DNA from: Porogramme epimiltina
Taxonomy: Eukaryota; Basidiomycota; Agaricomycetes; Polyporales; Polyporaceae
Assembly (NCBI GenBank): GCA_900155495.1
Contig: FTLJ01000680.1
Coordinates: 4,068 to 26,705, forward strand
Reading direction: 5' to 3'
DNA: 22,638 nucleotides
Part shown: one piece after another, positions 1 through 9,620 of the stretch
Position numbering within the stretch: position 1 is the stretch's first letter
How the letters are laid out: every line of letters begins with the position of its first letter
Notes under the pieces: model-generated
Databases searched by the model: none
Told to the model about the DNA's origin: nothing
The model's input: the letters and a program-made list of their open reading frames with translations, nothing else
Translations under genes and position numbers: made by a program

Positions 1-21
1 AAAAAAAAAAAAAAAAAAAAA
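1..21 (+). repeat. Poly(A) run at window edge
   Basis: There are 21 consecutive A residues at the extreme left, followed by normal-complexity sequence. This could be the 3' tail of a retroposed sequence lying outside the window, or a homopolymer or assembly artefact. A second A-run (A16) lies at 17399. Nothing to the left is visible, so its origin cannot be decided. Confidence 0.5.
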
Positions 22-1474
22 CCTTGGCGTCTCCCACAGTCATCGCGATGCTCAGACAGCAAGCACTCCTGAGATCGTCCGCCCCGAGGAAGCCGGGCAG
101 GCTCAGTTCGGGGCTACTCGAGTGAAAGCTCGCGCCGTTGCCCAGAGTGCCTCGATTGGCACATAGCCCTTCGTCGCTGCCAGCAGGCATCCTCATCGCC
201 CAAATTCCGAATGCTGAGCATGCCAGCTAACTCGTTCGACGCTTTGGAGGCGGAGGCTAGGCCCTTAATCCCTCACTCAACCTCGCGCTCATGCTTGCGC
301 CGTCGTCAAAGACCATGGGTGTCCAAGCCGACGTGTTTGCGGCGGGCGTCCTTGGCTTCTCTTCGCAGGAGGCTCGCGCATCTCAGCCCTCGTCAAGTAG
401 GCAAATGCTCGCGCGCCGTAGTCCAAGGTGTAATACATGCCCATGCCCGTGGTAACGGTAACGGAACACGCAAAACCGGACAGCCACGTTTCCGCCCTAC
501 CCGTGAGTTTTGTTTGACATGTCGAGCTTGTTCTCAATCCTTTCATACCATACAGGCACTGGCCCGACTTGCGGACAGGTGCGCGATGGGTGACCTCAGC
601 GTACGTACGACTCCTGTATAGTACCCAGGTTGTCCGCGCGTAGAAGTAATAAATCTGTTGGCATCACGTGACTGTTCTGCGCCCGAATCAGCTCCACCAG
701 GGTTCGAATGTTGTTTTCGACTCTCACCTGCCAGCCATCCTCTGCTGCGCCTCGCTCGCTTCTACACGCCCCACCAGGGCGTCATCAGCTTTCCAGTAGA
801 AAGAATACTCTCTTTGCTGGAGTAGAGGGAGGAACACAGGCGCTGCACAGGCCGCTGCACTGCCTCCCCGAAGTCCATGACGTAGCCCCTATCAACAGTT
901 TCAAACATTGTTCCGCAGCCCTTCTGCGCTGTGAGAACCTCATCACCAGTAGGTAATAGAGCCTCTTGATGCAGGGGCTATCGTCCTCACTTGGTTACAT
1001 GTTACACAGGGAACAGTCTGCGTTAGCTCGAGCATTACTGTTCCTAAAGGGAATTATCGTTTAGACGTGAGGCTAGTGCCTTGATGCACAGCGTTTACGT
1101 CTCCAAAGGTGCGCCCCGGATCATAATATGCATAGATCGAAGTGATACGCCAAACCATAACCACATTGTGATCAAGAACATTGCACGTGCTGGGAATATT
1201 GATCCGCTGTAGATCCAAGTGCCTTCGTGTGTCGCTGGCGCTATACACGTGTCACTAGACATTGAGAGGTGCGTTTCTGTGCCTACGGCACCAGGGTGCG
1301 AATGTGCGTCTCACGGACCTTCTCTTCGCAGCATCTACGCAACGTCCGCGCCCCCGCGCGCCCCCCTGCCCCTGCCTCTTTCGTAGAAACTGCATTCCGG
1401 TAATCCGTGCTGGTAAGCCGCATCCTAGCCGGTGTCATATCCCGCGCCATCGATTCACCTTCCTTCCTAGAACT
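22..1474. other. Region without a supportable gene
   Basis: Short open frames occur on both strands, for example a minus-strand frame at 546-289 and a plus-strand frame at 211-621. None shows a recognisable domain, and none pairs with neighbouring frames through good splice sites. A small inverted repeat (GGAACAGT at 1010-1017, ACTGTTCC at 1036-1043) is visible. The last 150 bases before 1475 are pyrimidine-rich and probably hold the promoter and leader of the HET gene. The rest may be old, decayed sequence. Confidence 0.4.
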
Positions 1475-3845
1475 ATGTGGCTCCTACACACCAGAACGGC
1501 AACACTCCGTTGTTTCAACAAGCCTGAAGACGTCCCCGGTGGATACGCCATTCTCTCACATGTATGGGGGGATGAGTCAGAAGAGGATACGTTTCAGAAG
1601 GTTCAAGACGCCGCCAAACAATGCGAGCCTACCGCTCGATGGACGGCCGCGAGCACACCGGACGACATACCTCCATCTGGATGCCTCACTGATCGGGTCC
1701 AGAGGCTTGAGCATGTCATCCAACAACAGCAGCTAGTGATCGACCAACTGCAGCGCATGATGGTCGCGATGTCTGGCCAGAAGTCCGAACGGACATCCGA
1801 CTCCTACGACAATATCGTCGTCCGGGGTACCAGCCTTCATGACTGTTCTCCGGTCTCGCCGACGTCCATGCAAATACCTCATGCCACTGGTGGGGACGTG
1901 TTTTCCTACCGACGTCCTCCCACTCCTCGCGACCTCCTCTCGAAGAAGATTCAAAACTTCCTCATCCAAGCAGAGAAGCAAGGCTTCGAATGGGCGTGGG
2001 CCGACACGTGTTGTATCGACAAGACGAGCAGCGCCGAGCTCACCGAAGCGATTAACTCTATGTTCCGGTACTATGCTCTGTCTGCCGTCTGCTACGTGTA
2101 TCTCGCAGACGTCTCTCCGTCGTCAGGAGCACAGTCCTTCGACTTCGGCAACAGCCAGTGGCTCACCCGTGGGTGGACGCTGCAAGAGCTTCTTGCCCCC
2201 AAGACCGTCCTGTTCATGTCTAGCAACTGGACTCAACTGCGGAACCGCTTTGGTAACAAGTATGCCCTCGCGAACGATCTCGAGAGGATCACCGGCATCC
2301 CCGCGAGCGTGCTGCGCTTCGAGAAGGATGTCACCGAGGTCAGCGTCGCGGCGCGTATGTCCTGGGCGGCAAATCGCTATACAACTCGGATCGAGGACGA
2401 AGCGTACTGCCTTTTCGGTCTCTTCGGTATCACCATGCCGACGCTATACGGGGAAGGGAGAAACGCGTTCTATCGTCTGCAGGAGGAGATTATGAGGACC
2501 TCCAACGACCTCTCCTTGTTTGCGTGCGGCTCTTCCATGGAGCTTGAGGGTCTCCCGAAATTCCCGGCCATCCTTAGTCGCCCTAGTTACCATCTGTTCG
2601 CTCCGTCCCCTCGTCTGTTTAAGGAATCAGGGAATGTAACCTTTGAGGCGAATGTTGCGGAGGTGCTCCCTATCAATAGAGTAAGTACCTCTCGCACAGA
2701 CCTCAGTATGATAGTGCTGACATTCATTGACCTGGTCAGAATGGAGAGTCTCCAGCGTTGTTCACAATGACCCCGCACGGCGTTCGAGCACACCTCCTTA
2801 TCAGTCACAGCAACTCTATATGGGCGCTCGCTAGACTACCGGGCTGTTGGATGCCGAGCCGCCAGCAGTTGTCTCGTCAACGAGCTGTGGTGCTTCCACT
2901 GTGCAAAGACCCTGGAAAGACGCCTACCGGCAAGGAATCGTTATACAGCTGCTGTTTCTGGGATAACAGTCGCGTCATGCAGCGCTGTTTCATAGGTATC
3001 GACCCCACAGTTATCGAAGAGGCGGATTGGAAGTGGCAATGGAAGACGGTGTATCTCTCCCCGAAGCCCGCTTATCGCGTCGACCCTCAAGATCTTCAAT
3101 GGCTCATCTCCAGGCTGAGCATAGGCCCATCTCCTCCCCCCTTCCTCGTCCATCCCTCCTGGATCACCTCACCTAAAGGAGACCTGAACCTCGAGCTCCG
3201 TCGCGTGACCGAGGTTCCCTTACCATGGACCGGCACCCGTCACGTTAATCTGACCTTCCGGTGCCCGACACCCATTGTTGCCCGTGTCCCCGGCGTCCCC
3301 CGCAGTCGAGAGGAGTGGCTCGTCCTTATGATCGGGCGTTGCACAGCAGGCTTGAAAGGGAAGCTGGGAAGCGCGATCAGTCTGGCCAGCCCGACAAGCC
3401 TAGCTCGCCCTGTCAGCCCAGTTAGCCCTGTCAGCCCTGTCAGTCCAACCTCTGATAGCGCTCCGATGCTTGGACCACACTACATTACCGTCCGGTGGTT
3501 CCCGACGCTTGACGGAAACCGCTCCAAGAAAGCCACACATCGGTGTCCCGAAGACCACATACTTCTCTCTGACAACCTATGTATCTCAAGGACTTTCGAG
3601 TCACCAGTCGAGCGGGATGGAGGTCGAGATCCAGCAAGCGCAAATGTGGCCGTCGTAGTCTCATTCAAGCGCCACACACTGAACCCGTCTGGGGAGACGT
3701 TGGAGTTACGCATCGAGAGCTGCAAGCTGCAGCCGAGACAACCGTTGTCTGTTCAGTTCGCAAATGTGAGTTCCTTCTCAACTGGGTCCTAACATGACAT
3801 GCTGAATGACGCGTTTAGTATATTCAGAACATAGTGCCCCCGTGA
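1475..3845 (+). CDS. HET domain protein (heterokaryon incompatibility)
   Basis: Three exons: 1475-2680, 2740-3765 and 3819-3845, giving 752 aa. Intron 1 is GTAAGT...CTGAC...CAG. Intron 2 is GTGAGT...CTAAC...TAG. The start MWLLHTRTATLRCF is the usual start of basidiomycete HET proteins. HET motifs in order: YAILSHVWG (about residues 24-32), ADTCCIDKTSSAEL (about 174-187), TRGWTLQELLAP (about 230-241), then the RIEDEAYCLFG and PTLYGEG blocks with an RLQEEIM motif (about 305-342). The family triggers cell death or non-self recognition in ascomycetes; its role in basidiomycetes is largely untested. A glutamine-rich, coiled-coil-like insert (RLEHVIQQQQLVIDQLQ) separates the first two HET motifs. 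The C-terminal half has no domain I recognise and carries an SPVSPVSPV repeat. The third exon adds only eight residues and is the least certain part. A second, decayed HET start lies at 13663-13422. Confidence 0.9.
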
Positions 3846-3932
3846 ACGACTATATCGGGAGAGATGTTGTTCGTACTTCTATTCTTTCCTGGGAGACAAC
3901 AGACTCGAGGGTAGCAGAGGCTCTTAGCTACG

Positions 3933-3938
3933 AATAAA
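3933..3938 (+). terminator. Candidate polyadenylation signal of the HET gene
   Basis: AATAAA lies 88 nt after the inferred HET stop and about 110 nt before the TATA box of the next gene, where a polyadenylation signal would be expected. The motif is short and could occur by chance. Confidence 0.35.
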
Positions 3939-4043
3939 CTCCCTTCTCCCTACTTCCTTCCGTCACGTGGATGTTCTTCCCCGTGAGCCTATTGAGTTCT
4001 TGCATCTTGACGGCGCTACGTTGTTAATTACACACGAAAACTC

Positions 4044-4050
4044 TATATAA
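4044..4050 (+). promoter_or_regulatory. TATA box of the F-box gene
   Basis: TATATAA lies 23 bp upstream of the first in-frame ATG (4073) and 113 bp upstream of the second (4163). TATA-driven transcription normally starts about 30 bp downstream, so the second ATG may be the real start and the first may lie at or before the transcript start. Confidence 0.45.
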
Positions 4051-4072
4051 CGGAACCGGCGCTCCGAGGGGC

Positions 4073-6016
4073 ATGACTCCCTTCCGGTTCCGATATTGGG
4101 TTGAGTACACCCCTGAGTGCTGCGGTCGTCGCTTGTGCTTTGCTCGCTACCAAGCCCTCGCCATGCCCTTCGTGCCTATCTCCCCGAGTATGTACCCTGC
4201 AACAGGGGAGCCCTCGTTTCGCGCGGCATTGCTACCTTTCTCCAACCATCCACCGACTGGGCCTCCGACGCTTTACGAGTTCGTGAGGTCATTGTTCATG
4301 ACCCCTTCTGTGGACATTCCCTGGGTCATGCTCCCATCGAGTCAGTCCCGTATAGTGCCAGTGTCTAGCGCACCCCAGTAAGTCCATCAGACAGTCTAGC
4401 ATGCTATCTGACATAGTGCCTTTTTAGAAGCTCTCCAACGCGAAGAGACTTCGTCAGATCTCTATTCATCAATGGCACCCCTTTGGACCTCCAGTTCGAT
4501 ATCGCTTCCGGCTCAAGTCGCGCTCATGCAGGCCGCCCCCCTCTTCCGTCACTCCCTATAGAAATATGGGAACTGATTATCGACCATCTTGGATGGCAAA
4601 CGGAGGAAGCTGGAATACCCTCCGGACGTACGGACCTCCATCACTGCGCACTTGTCTGTCGTGCATGGCGGAGACGGGCACAGGTATGGGTATTCAAGTG
4701 CCCCACCTTGAGCGCTGTTTTGTCTCTCCCTGAGGCTGTGCCAGACTGCCGTCGTGGGGACGACATCTTGTCCCTCGTTCGCGAAGTGTGGGTATCATGC
4801 GGGAAGGAGGAGATGTACTCGGTTTCTCCAGTAGCTTCAATATCCGCAAACGCAATCGGTATAGAAGAACCACTTCGATATAATGTTTTCATCGAGGGAG
4901 ATGCATTCAATAGTCCCATTCCTCGTACAATCTCGTCTTTTTATGTCACTGGATTGGATCTCTGCAAAGTCCAATTCAAACAATTATCTGATCTCTGCAG
5001 ACTCTTGTACTGTTTTCCTCAACTCAACGTGTTAAGTTTCGAGGATGTAGAGTGTTCGGAGCTCAACACAGATATCTGTGTGGCACTACAAGGACATACG
5101 GGGCGCCGTTTCTTGGGAAATTTAAACAGCCTCTCAGTATGTACTACTATGTCTTTGGTAGATGTCAACTGACGAAGCGAACGTCGAGAAGGGAGTTCAA
5201 TTTGAGCCACGGATCTTCAACAGGATATTGGCATTTATACCTTGTGACAAGCTCGCGTCTTTGACGCTATGGATTGACGAGATCCATCCTCTCGAGGTGC
5301 CAGAGGCTGTACACACAGGTGTCGTAATATTCGTTCTGGACCTATCATCGGATGTAGTGAAAGCTGAACCTACAATAGAGCAGGATATTGTTCCGTCTCT
5401 TTCAAACTTCCGAAATCTCGCAAGACTCGAAATTCAAGGGATCGGATGGTACTGGAGTCAGCCGACGGAGGCTGAACTCGATCTACAAATGATTCTCGGC
5501 TCTTGGAATTCCACAACTAAGAATCGTAACTTGGTTTTGGGAATTTGGGCAAGACCTAGTATACAGGCTAAGAGTCATACGCTCGAGCTAGTCAGGCGAA
5601 TCGGTGAGATCGTAGAGACGCAGCTTCAGTATCCAGGTGCGAACTTTAGCATATATTAACGTCTGAGCTGTGCCAACTAACATCTCCACTATCACCAGGG
5701 TCCACCGCAACCAATGTAATGATAGAAATCGACGATCTACCCTTGAGCGAGAAAAACCTAGAATGGCGTTTGTTGGAGGAGCTTGCAGCACGGTTTCCTA
5801 TGACGCATCAGGTTGGAAGGCTGGAGTTTGAACTTTGTGAGTAGCTACATGAGCGAAGTGCGAACCCATTCCAGTGAGAGGCTAACACGCCCCCTTCCCA
5901 TAGCATACCACTCGTACAGACGGTGGTGGAGAAGCGGACCGGAACGGCACTACGACTCATCTGATTCTTCGAGCGAGAGCTCGGAGGCATCAGGGAAAAC
6001 CCAGATTGCTAATTAG
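4073..6016 (+). CDS. F-box protein, 3' end interrupted by a transposable element
   Basis: Five exons: 4073-4377, 4428-5136, 5192-5636, 5699-5836 and 5904-6016, giving 569 aa (539 if ATG 4163 is used). All four introns have GT/AG ends, CTRAY-like branch sites and compatible phases. An F-box-like segment begins near residue 141 (LPSLPIEIWELIIDHL) and continues through ALVCRAWRRRAQVWVF to about residue 185. The rest resembles the divergent repeat-like C-terminus of many basidiomycete F-box proteins. These usually act as substrate adaptors of SCF ubiquitin ligases; the substrate here is unknown. A six-residue motif, FVRSLF, occurs at residues 70-75 and again at 110-115. The tail is Ser/Asp/Glu-rich (SSDSSSESSEA), and its last residues (SGKTQIAN) and stop codon are encoded by the terminal repeat of the element that begins at 5988. 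The first exon is less certain than the rest. Confidence 0.75.
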
Positions 6017-6160
6017 GAATAATTGAGTCTGGTTAGCGCTAATTAGGACGATTAGGGCGATTAGGGCGATTCGTCTGGATAGTTTAGTCCCCTCCTAATT
6101 AGTTCCGAGTAGTGCCATTAGTTGGCATTAGTAGCGCCGTAGGGGGGCATTATATCCGCT
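6014..6160. repeat. Left subterminal ATTAG-motif array
   Basis: ATTAG or CTAAT recurs about eight times in 150 bp (for example near 6011, 6041, 6050, 6059, 6096 and 6117), with tandem copies of GATTAGGGC. A matching, sparser array lies at about 8035-8095 inside the right end. Such arrays are typical transposase-binding regions of TIR elements. The TTAGGG units look like telomere repeats but are not an uninterrupted tract. Confidence 0.55.
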
Positions 6161-6421
6161 TAGCATGCATTTTCGAGGGTGGCACATATGTCATTGTCAT
6201 TAAAATAAACTACGCAAATACATCGCAGTCGGATTACTACATGGTATACACCGGACACCGGGCAGGGGCGGACCAGGGAGCCGTACAGGTGGACAGATGA
6301 GCGCAATACGTGTGACTGAATGCACTGCCCAATGGCGAAGTTGCTGGACGCCTTGCCCCACAGGCATGACGTCTTGATATGCCAGCGCGAGGGACGGGTG
6401 CGCAGGGGGTAGGGGACGTAC

Positions 6422-6830
6422 CGCGCGTTGACGTTCTCGAAGATATTCTCCTCCTTCATCACCTCTGCCGCGCACGACGCGGCGTTGCCCGCGTGCGTAC
6501 CGCCCATCGACCCCGGCTTGAAGTTGTCCACGAGCTCCTTCCGGTCAGGCCCTGCCGTCGCTCATCAGTCCCTCCCTCTCAAGCACTCAGGCACATGACG
6601 CGAACGCACCTTCGCACTGAGGAAGATGTCCAGGCGCATGCCCGAGTACTCGATGTTGTCGTTCTTGCCCGCACGGCCGTACCCAGACTGCACCTTGTCG
6701 ACGATGAGCAGGATCCTATGCTGATCGCACACCGTGCGCAGGCCCTCGAGAAACACGTTGGGTGCAAACACGTACCCACCCTCGCCCTGCAAGACTAGTT
6801 CTAGCCGGAGGCGGTCGACGTCTTGCTTTG
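6422..6830 (-). pseudogene. Class-III (GABA-type) aminotransferase fragment inside the element
   Basis: Two minus-strand exons, 6830-6610 and 6551-6422, are separated by a GTGCGT...CAG intron. The first encodes a PLP fold-type I core: GEGGYVFAPNVFLEGLR, then ILLIVDKVQSGYGRAGK, ending in LSAK, whose lysine is where these enzymes bind pyridoxal phosphate. Family members normally read DEVQ where this copy reads DKVQ. The second encodes RKELVDNFKPGSMGGTHAGN and EVMKEENIFENVNAR. Between SAKG and RKEL the family has about a dozen more residues; here they are missing and the frame shifts, so the copy is non-functional. Both ends of the enzyme are absent. The parent enzyme transfers amino groups in 4-aminobutyrate or similar substrate catabolism. 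Captured copy inside the 5988-8121 element. Confidence 0.85.
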
Positions 6831-6953
6831 CTGATATACTCGCCTGGAGCACCTTCACCCCAAATGTATAATCCTCCATTAGTCGACATGTCCGGCACAC
6901 AGGAAACGGAAGGCTCGCTTCCGCACCCCAAACAAAGTATGGGCCACTCACAC

Positions 6954-7110
6954 TTTATCAAGGGTCGCTTCTGCGAGGTCGGCCTGGCAGAGACAAGAGG
7001 TATGTGGCGTTAGTAGACGGGAGACCGAGGGATGGTTGGGGGTGCGCACCTTGTCCCGGTCCTCATTTACTTGCATGGCCCGGATTAGGGGACAAAACAG
7101 ATGGAGGCGA
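6954..7110 (-). pseudogene. Exon-like fragments of unidentified origin
   Basis: On the minus strand a block ending in AMQVNEDRDK stops at 7050 before a GTGCGC donor. It is followed by a 30-nt exon (6983-6954, ADLAEATLDK) between a CCAG acceptor and a GTGTGAG donor. Spacing and splice signals look like real exons, but I do not recognise the protein. They may belong to the same captured gene as the aminotransferase exons or to a third source. Confidence 0.4.
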
Positions 7111-7287
7111 AACGGCGCGTATTTACGAGCAGAGGACACGCACCTTGGGTTGGCAATTTAGTGGCCGCATCCGCTCGCTCTAGAGCCTAGGTGAGAAGAG
7201 ACAGATTAGAATGGGTTCTTGAGCGACGTGAGAGCGAAGAGGGGGTGGGAGGGGCGCACGCAAGGGAGTGAAAGAGAGGAAGGACGC

Positions 7288-7386
7288 ACTTGTTCTTCTG
7301 ATCCTTGAGACCCTGAATAGCTTTGTTCTTCTGGTCTAGCGTGGCATGCGCGGAGAGGATATGCGCGGCAGTGTGGAGCTGTAATG
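7288..7386 (-). pseudogene. Coiled-coil-like captured exon, unidentified
   Basis: A minus-strand exon-like block between an ATTACAG acceptor and a GTGCGT donor encodes LHTAAHILSAHATLDQKNK followed by AIQGLKDQKNK. The charged, Lys/Gln-rich composition suggests a helical segment. I cannot name the source protein. It lies between the MRD1 and aminotransferase fragments in the same orientation. Confidence 0.4.
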
Positions 7387-7566
7387 TGAGTACACGTTTT
7401 CCTCAGTCGGCGCTATATGGTGGGAGGCAAGGAGGAGGAAGACGAGTCTGGCAGACGACGTGGCAGCACAAGCGCCGAAGGCGCACGGGCCAGTCCTGGA
7501 CCTAGCGCCTGCGGACTTGTGCCTCCGTCCTCCCGGCGGGTGGCACGAGCACACGGGGGAGCTCAC

Positions 7567-7980
7567 CGTACTTATGGCTTGAATAACGCGCGCACGTCCG
7601 CGGCGGAGGTTCCATATGGTATATTCTTGATGAGGATGATATGATCTAAACGGGGCAGTCGTCGTTGGCCAGGCTCGCCGTCCAGCGAAGAGAGGTCGAC
7701 ACCGTGCTGCTCGAGGAAGGTCTCCGTCTCTTGAATGGCATGTGTTTCGGCGAGCGCGAGTTTCACGGTGGCGTTCTCCGACTTCGGATTAAGGATATCC
7801 GCCTTGGAAGCATACAGGTGGTCTGTAATTGACGAGACCACCGCAGAGTCGCTCTACGTCGGACGCGATGAGGGGAGGAAAGAAAATATATTCGCTACGA
7901 CAATACGTACTTTCCACGCACAGCATATCATCCTTGGATGCGGTTGCGCGTCATAGTAGAGCGTGAAGGGGTCCTCAGTT
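7567..7980 (-). pseudogene. MRD1: MRD1 (multiple RNA-binding domain protein) fragment inside the element
   Basis: The minus-strand exon 7853-7567 encodes AVVSSITDHLYASKADILNP, then VKLALAETHAIQETETFLEQHGV, then IILIKNIPYGTSAADVRALF. This order is the linker plus the start of an internal RRM of fungal Mrd1 and animal RBM19, which bind pre-rRNA and are needed for small ribosomal subunit assembly in the nucleolus. The frame hits a stop right after RALFKP, where the RRM should continue. An upstream block (about 7980-7911, LYYDAQPHPRMICC) ends at a GTACGT donor and may be the preceding exon. The parent is an essential multi-RRM protein of more than 700 residues, so this is a small captured piece. 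Confidence 0.8.
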
Positions 7981-8121
7981 CGTCCTCCGTCCTCTTGCTG
8001 CCTCACACCAGAGGGCATTACCGGCGTCAGTATCCCATTAGGAGCGCATAGTGGAATTAGAGCGATTAGTAGCGCCCACCACTAAATTAGTGCTCATTCA
8101 CGATTTGGGTTTTTCCTGATG

Positions 8122-8867
8122 GGGGTCTGCCAGTGACTCAGACTAGAAGATCATATGCGTCTAGTATGAAGGGCAGCAGCCCAGGGGCATCAGTGGTTCT
8201 ACCCACTTACTATATGTACCACAATTTGGCTTTCAACAATAGCTTTTATAGGGTGCATCATGATATATAGAGCGTATGCGTACCTGTAGTGGTCACGGTG
8301 TGGGCTAGCCTAGATTATGGTGACTGGTAAGTGACGTGACTTCTTGTCGAGTGGTTATGAGCTTTGGGTCTCTCTACTATAGAGTAAGCGTCTGGTGCTA
8401 TCCGTATATGGGGCACATAGTACCAATGCGCATTAGAGAGGGTCTGAGGGTTTGAGCCTGAGGATCTCCGCGTTCAGCTTGCGACTCCGATGGAGGTCGG
8501 GTATTATATTCAATCTCCGTTCCAATATCATCATTTTCAAAATAATAACTGATGCGAGGATTGATTGGGGTTAGGACTCCGCTCTGATGGCAACTCAGCG
8601 TTCAGGCTGCTATGACCCTTCGGCCGGCTACATGTGGACTCTCGCACTCGGATCATGAAGTATTTACTGTATACCGCTATCGTGAACTATACCTTCAGCA
8701 ATAATCAATTGCCCGACACCTACTTCAACTTCAGGAAGGGAGCTCGAGAGCGCTATCATTCGCTCCAACGATGTAATAATCTAACTAAGGGAGTGACATG
8801 TCAGCTTCGTGAATCGATATTAATGGAGCTCGGGCTAGAGATATTTATACGTACTCACCATTTCCAT
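8122..8867. other. Former 3' region of the F-box gene and AT-rich spacer
   Basis: The first 25 bases after the element continue the F-box reading frame if the element is removed, ending in TAG at 8144-8146. The rest is AT-rich with many stops in all frames and no domain-like translation. I see no gene in it. Confidence 0.45.
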
Positions 8868-9620
8868 TCACGCTTCTTGCGTGCCTGGGTAGGAATCAAG
8901 GACGGTGGAACGCGGAGATAACGGAGGTATGTCCGTCTTCCCTGGCAAGATCTGTGAGAGGGACATGATGAGCAAGTCACTGCTTCGAAGGTCCAGATCA
9001 GAGCACTGCGGCCAGGGATCCGTCGCACGCTCGACGCAAATCAAAAGCGTCTCTGGTACCTGAGGTACTCGCTGCCTCTCGGATGAAGATGCCGCTCGAG
9101 GAAGCGCCCAATAGAGTGTCATGAAAGGGCTAATGATCGTACACATCCGTTTAGTACCCCCGACGATGCAGCTCCACGGGGGTAGAAGTTGTGGGGGAAG
9201 AGTGAAACGTGAACGAAGAGGGAGATCGAAATACTCACCAACATTATATAGTTCACCGATGACGGCAGCAGCTGTCATGTGCGCCCGAGACCGCTCAACA
9301 GCGACCTAAACCGCCTTTGTACCCAACACGACGTCAAGAACGCTGGAAATATGTCCTCTCCGAAAAGAAAACGCACCAACGATCGGAGCGTTCGCAGACC
9401 GGGTCATATATCAGCGTGCGAAGTTGATCCAAGCATTCTCCGCGGCGACGAACTTGACTAGAAACCGTTCAAGGGGAAGGTCGGGCATAGAAGACGATGC
9501 TGAAGCGTGTGCCGAAGCGGCAGTAGAGGTTCCGCGTGGTCGGCTTGAAGAGGTCGTATGGTAGTGTGAGACGAGGGCCGTATGAAGAGACTGAGGAGCA
9601 TCAGAGGGATGGATGTGAGG
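8868..9620 (-). pseudogene. Decayed minus-strand reading frame, unidentified
   Basis: Reading leftwards from about 9560, one frame gives coding-like sequence: PLERFLVKFVAAENAWINFA, a stop, YMTRSANAPIVGAFSFRRG, HISSVLDVVLGTKAV, a stop, then VAVERSRAHMTAAAVIGEL to about 9243. A GTGAGT donor follows. After a GGTACTAAAC branch-like site and a TTAG acceptor near 9130, the frame continues as VPETLLICVERATDPWPQC and SDLLIMSLSQILPGKTD, ending at 8868. I do not recognise the family. Two in-frame stops and imperfect phase at the intron suggest a pseudogene. An unresolved set of extra introns, or chance, remains possible. Confidence 0.4.

Larger units (their letters stand above)
5988..8121. mobile_element. 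Non-autonomous TIR- or Helitron-like element with captured gene fragments
   Basis: The left end (5988-6008) reads CATCAGGGAAAACCCAGATT. The complement of the right end (8121-8101) reads CATCAGGAAAAACCCAAATC. These are terminal inverted repeats of about 20 bp with few differences. Just inside each end are clusters of ATTAG/CTAAT motifs, including GATTAGGGC twice in tandem near 6049-6066. No transposase or Rep-helicase frame is present. The interior carries minus-strand exon fragments of MRD1 and a class-III aminotransferase with their introns, so capture was at DNA level. Two readings fit the ends: a TIR element starting CAGG and flanked by AT on both sides, or a Helitron (A|TC...CTGA|T), with hairpin potential (AATTA...TAATT) about 17 nt inside the left end. 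The true superfamily is unresolved. Confidence 0.65.

Noticed and set aside
211..621. Overlapping frames on both strands near the left edge
   Set aside because: Neither shows a domain, a convincing start context or splice partners; both are explained by GC-rich sequence lacking stops.
640..715. GGTTCGAAT sequence like a tRNA T-arm
   Set aside because: The flanking bases do not pair into a T stem and no anticodon or acceptor arm can be formed upstream.
1839..2495. 218-codon frame inside the HET gene
   Set aside because: It is an out-of-frame shadow of the HET coding sequence, rich in Ser and Arg as expected for a shifted frame.
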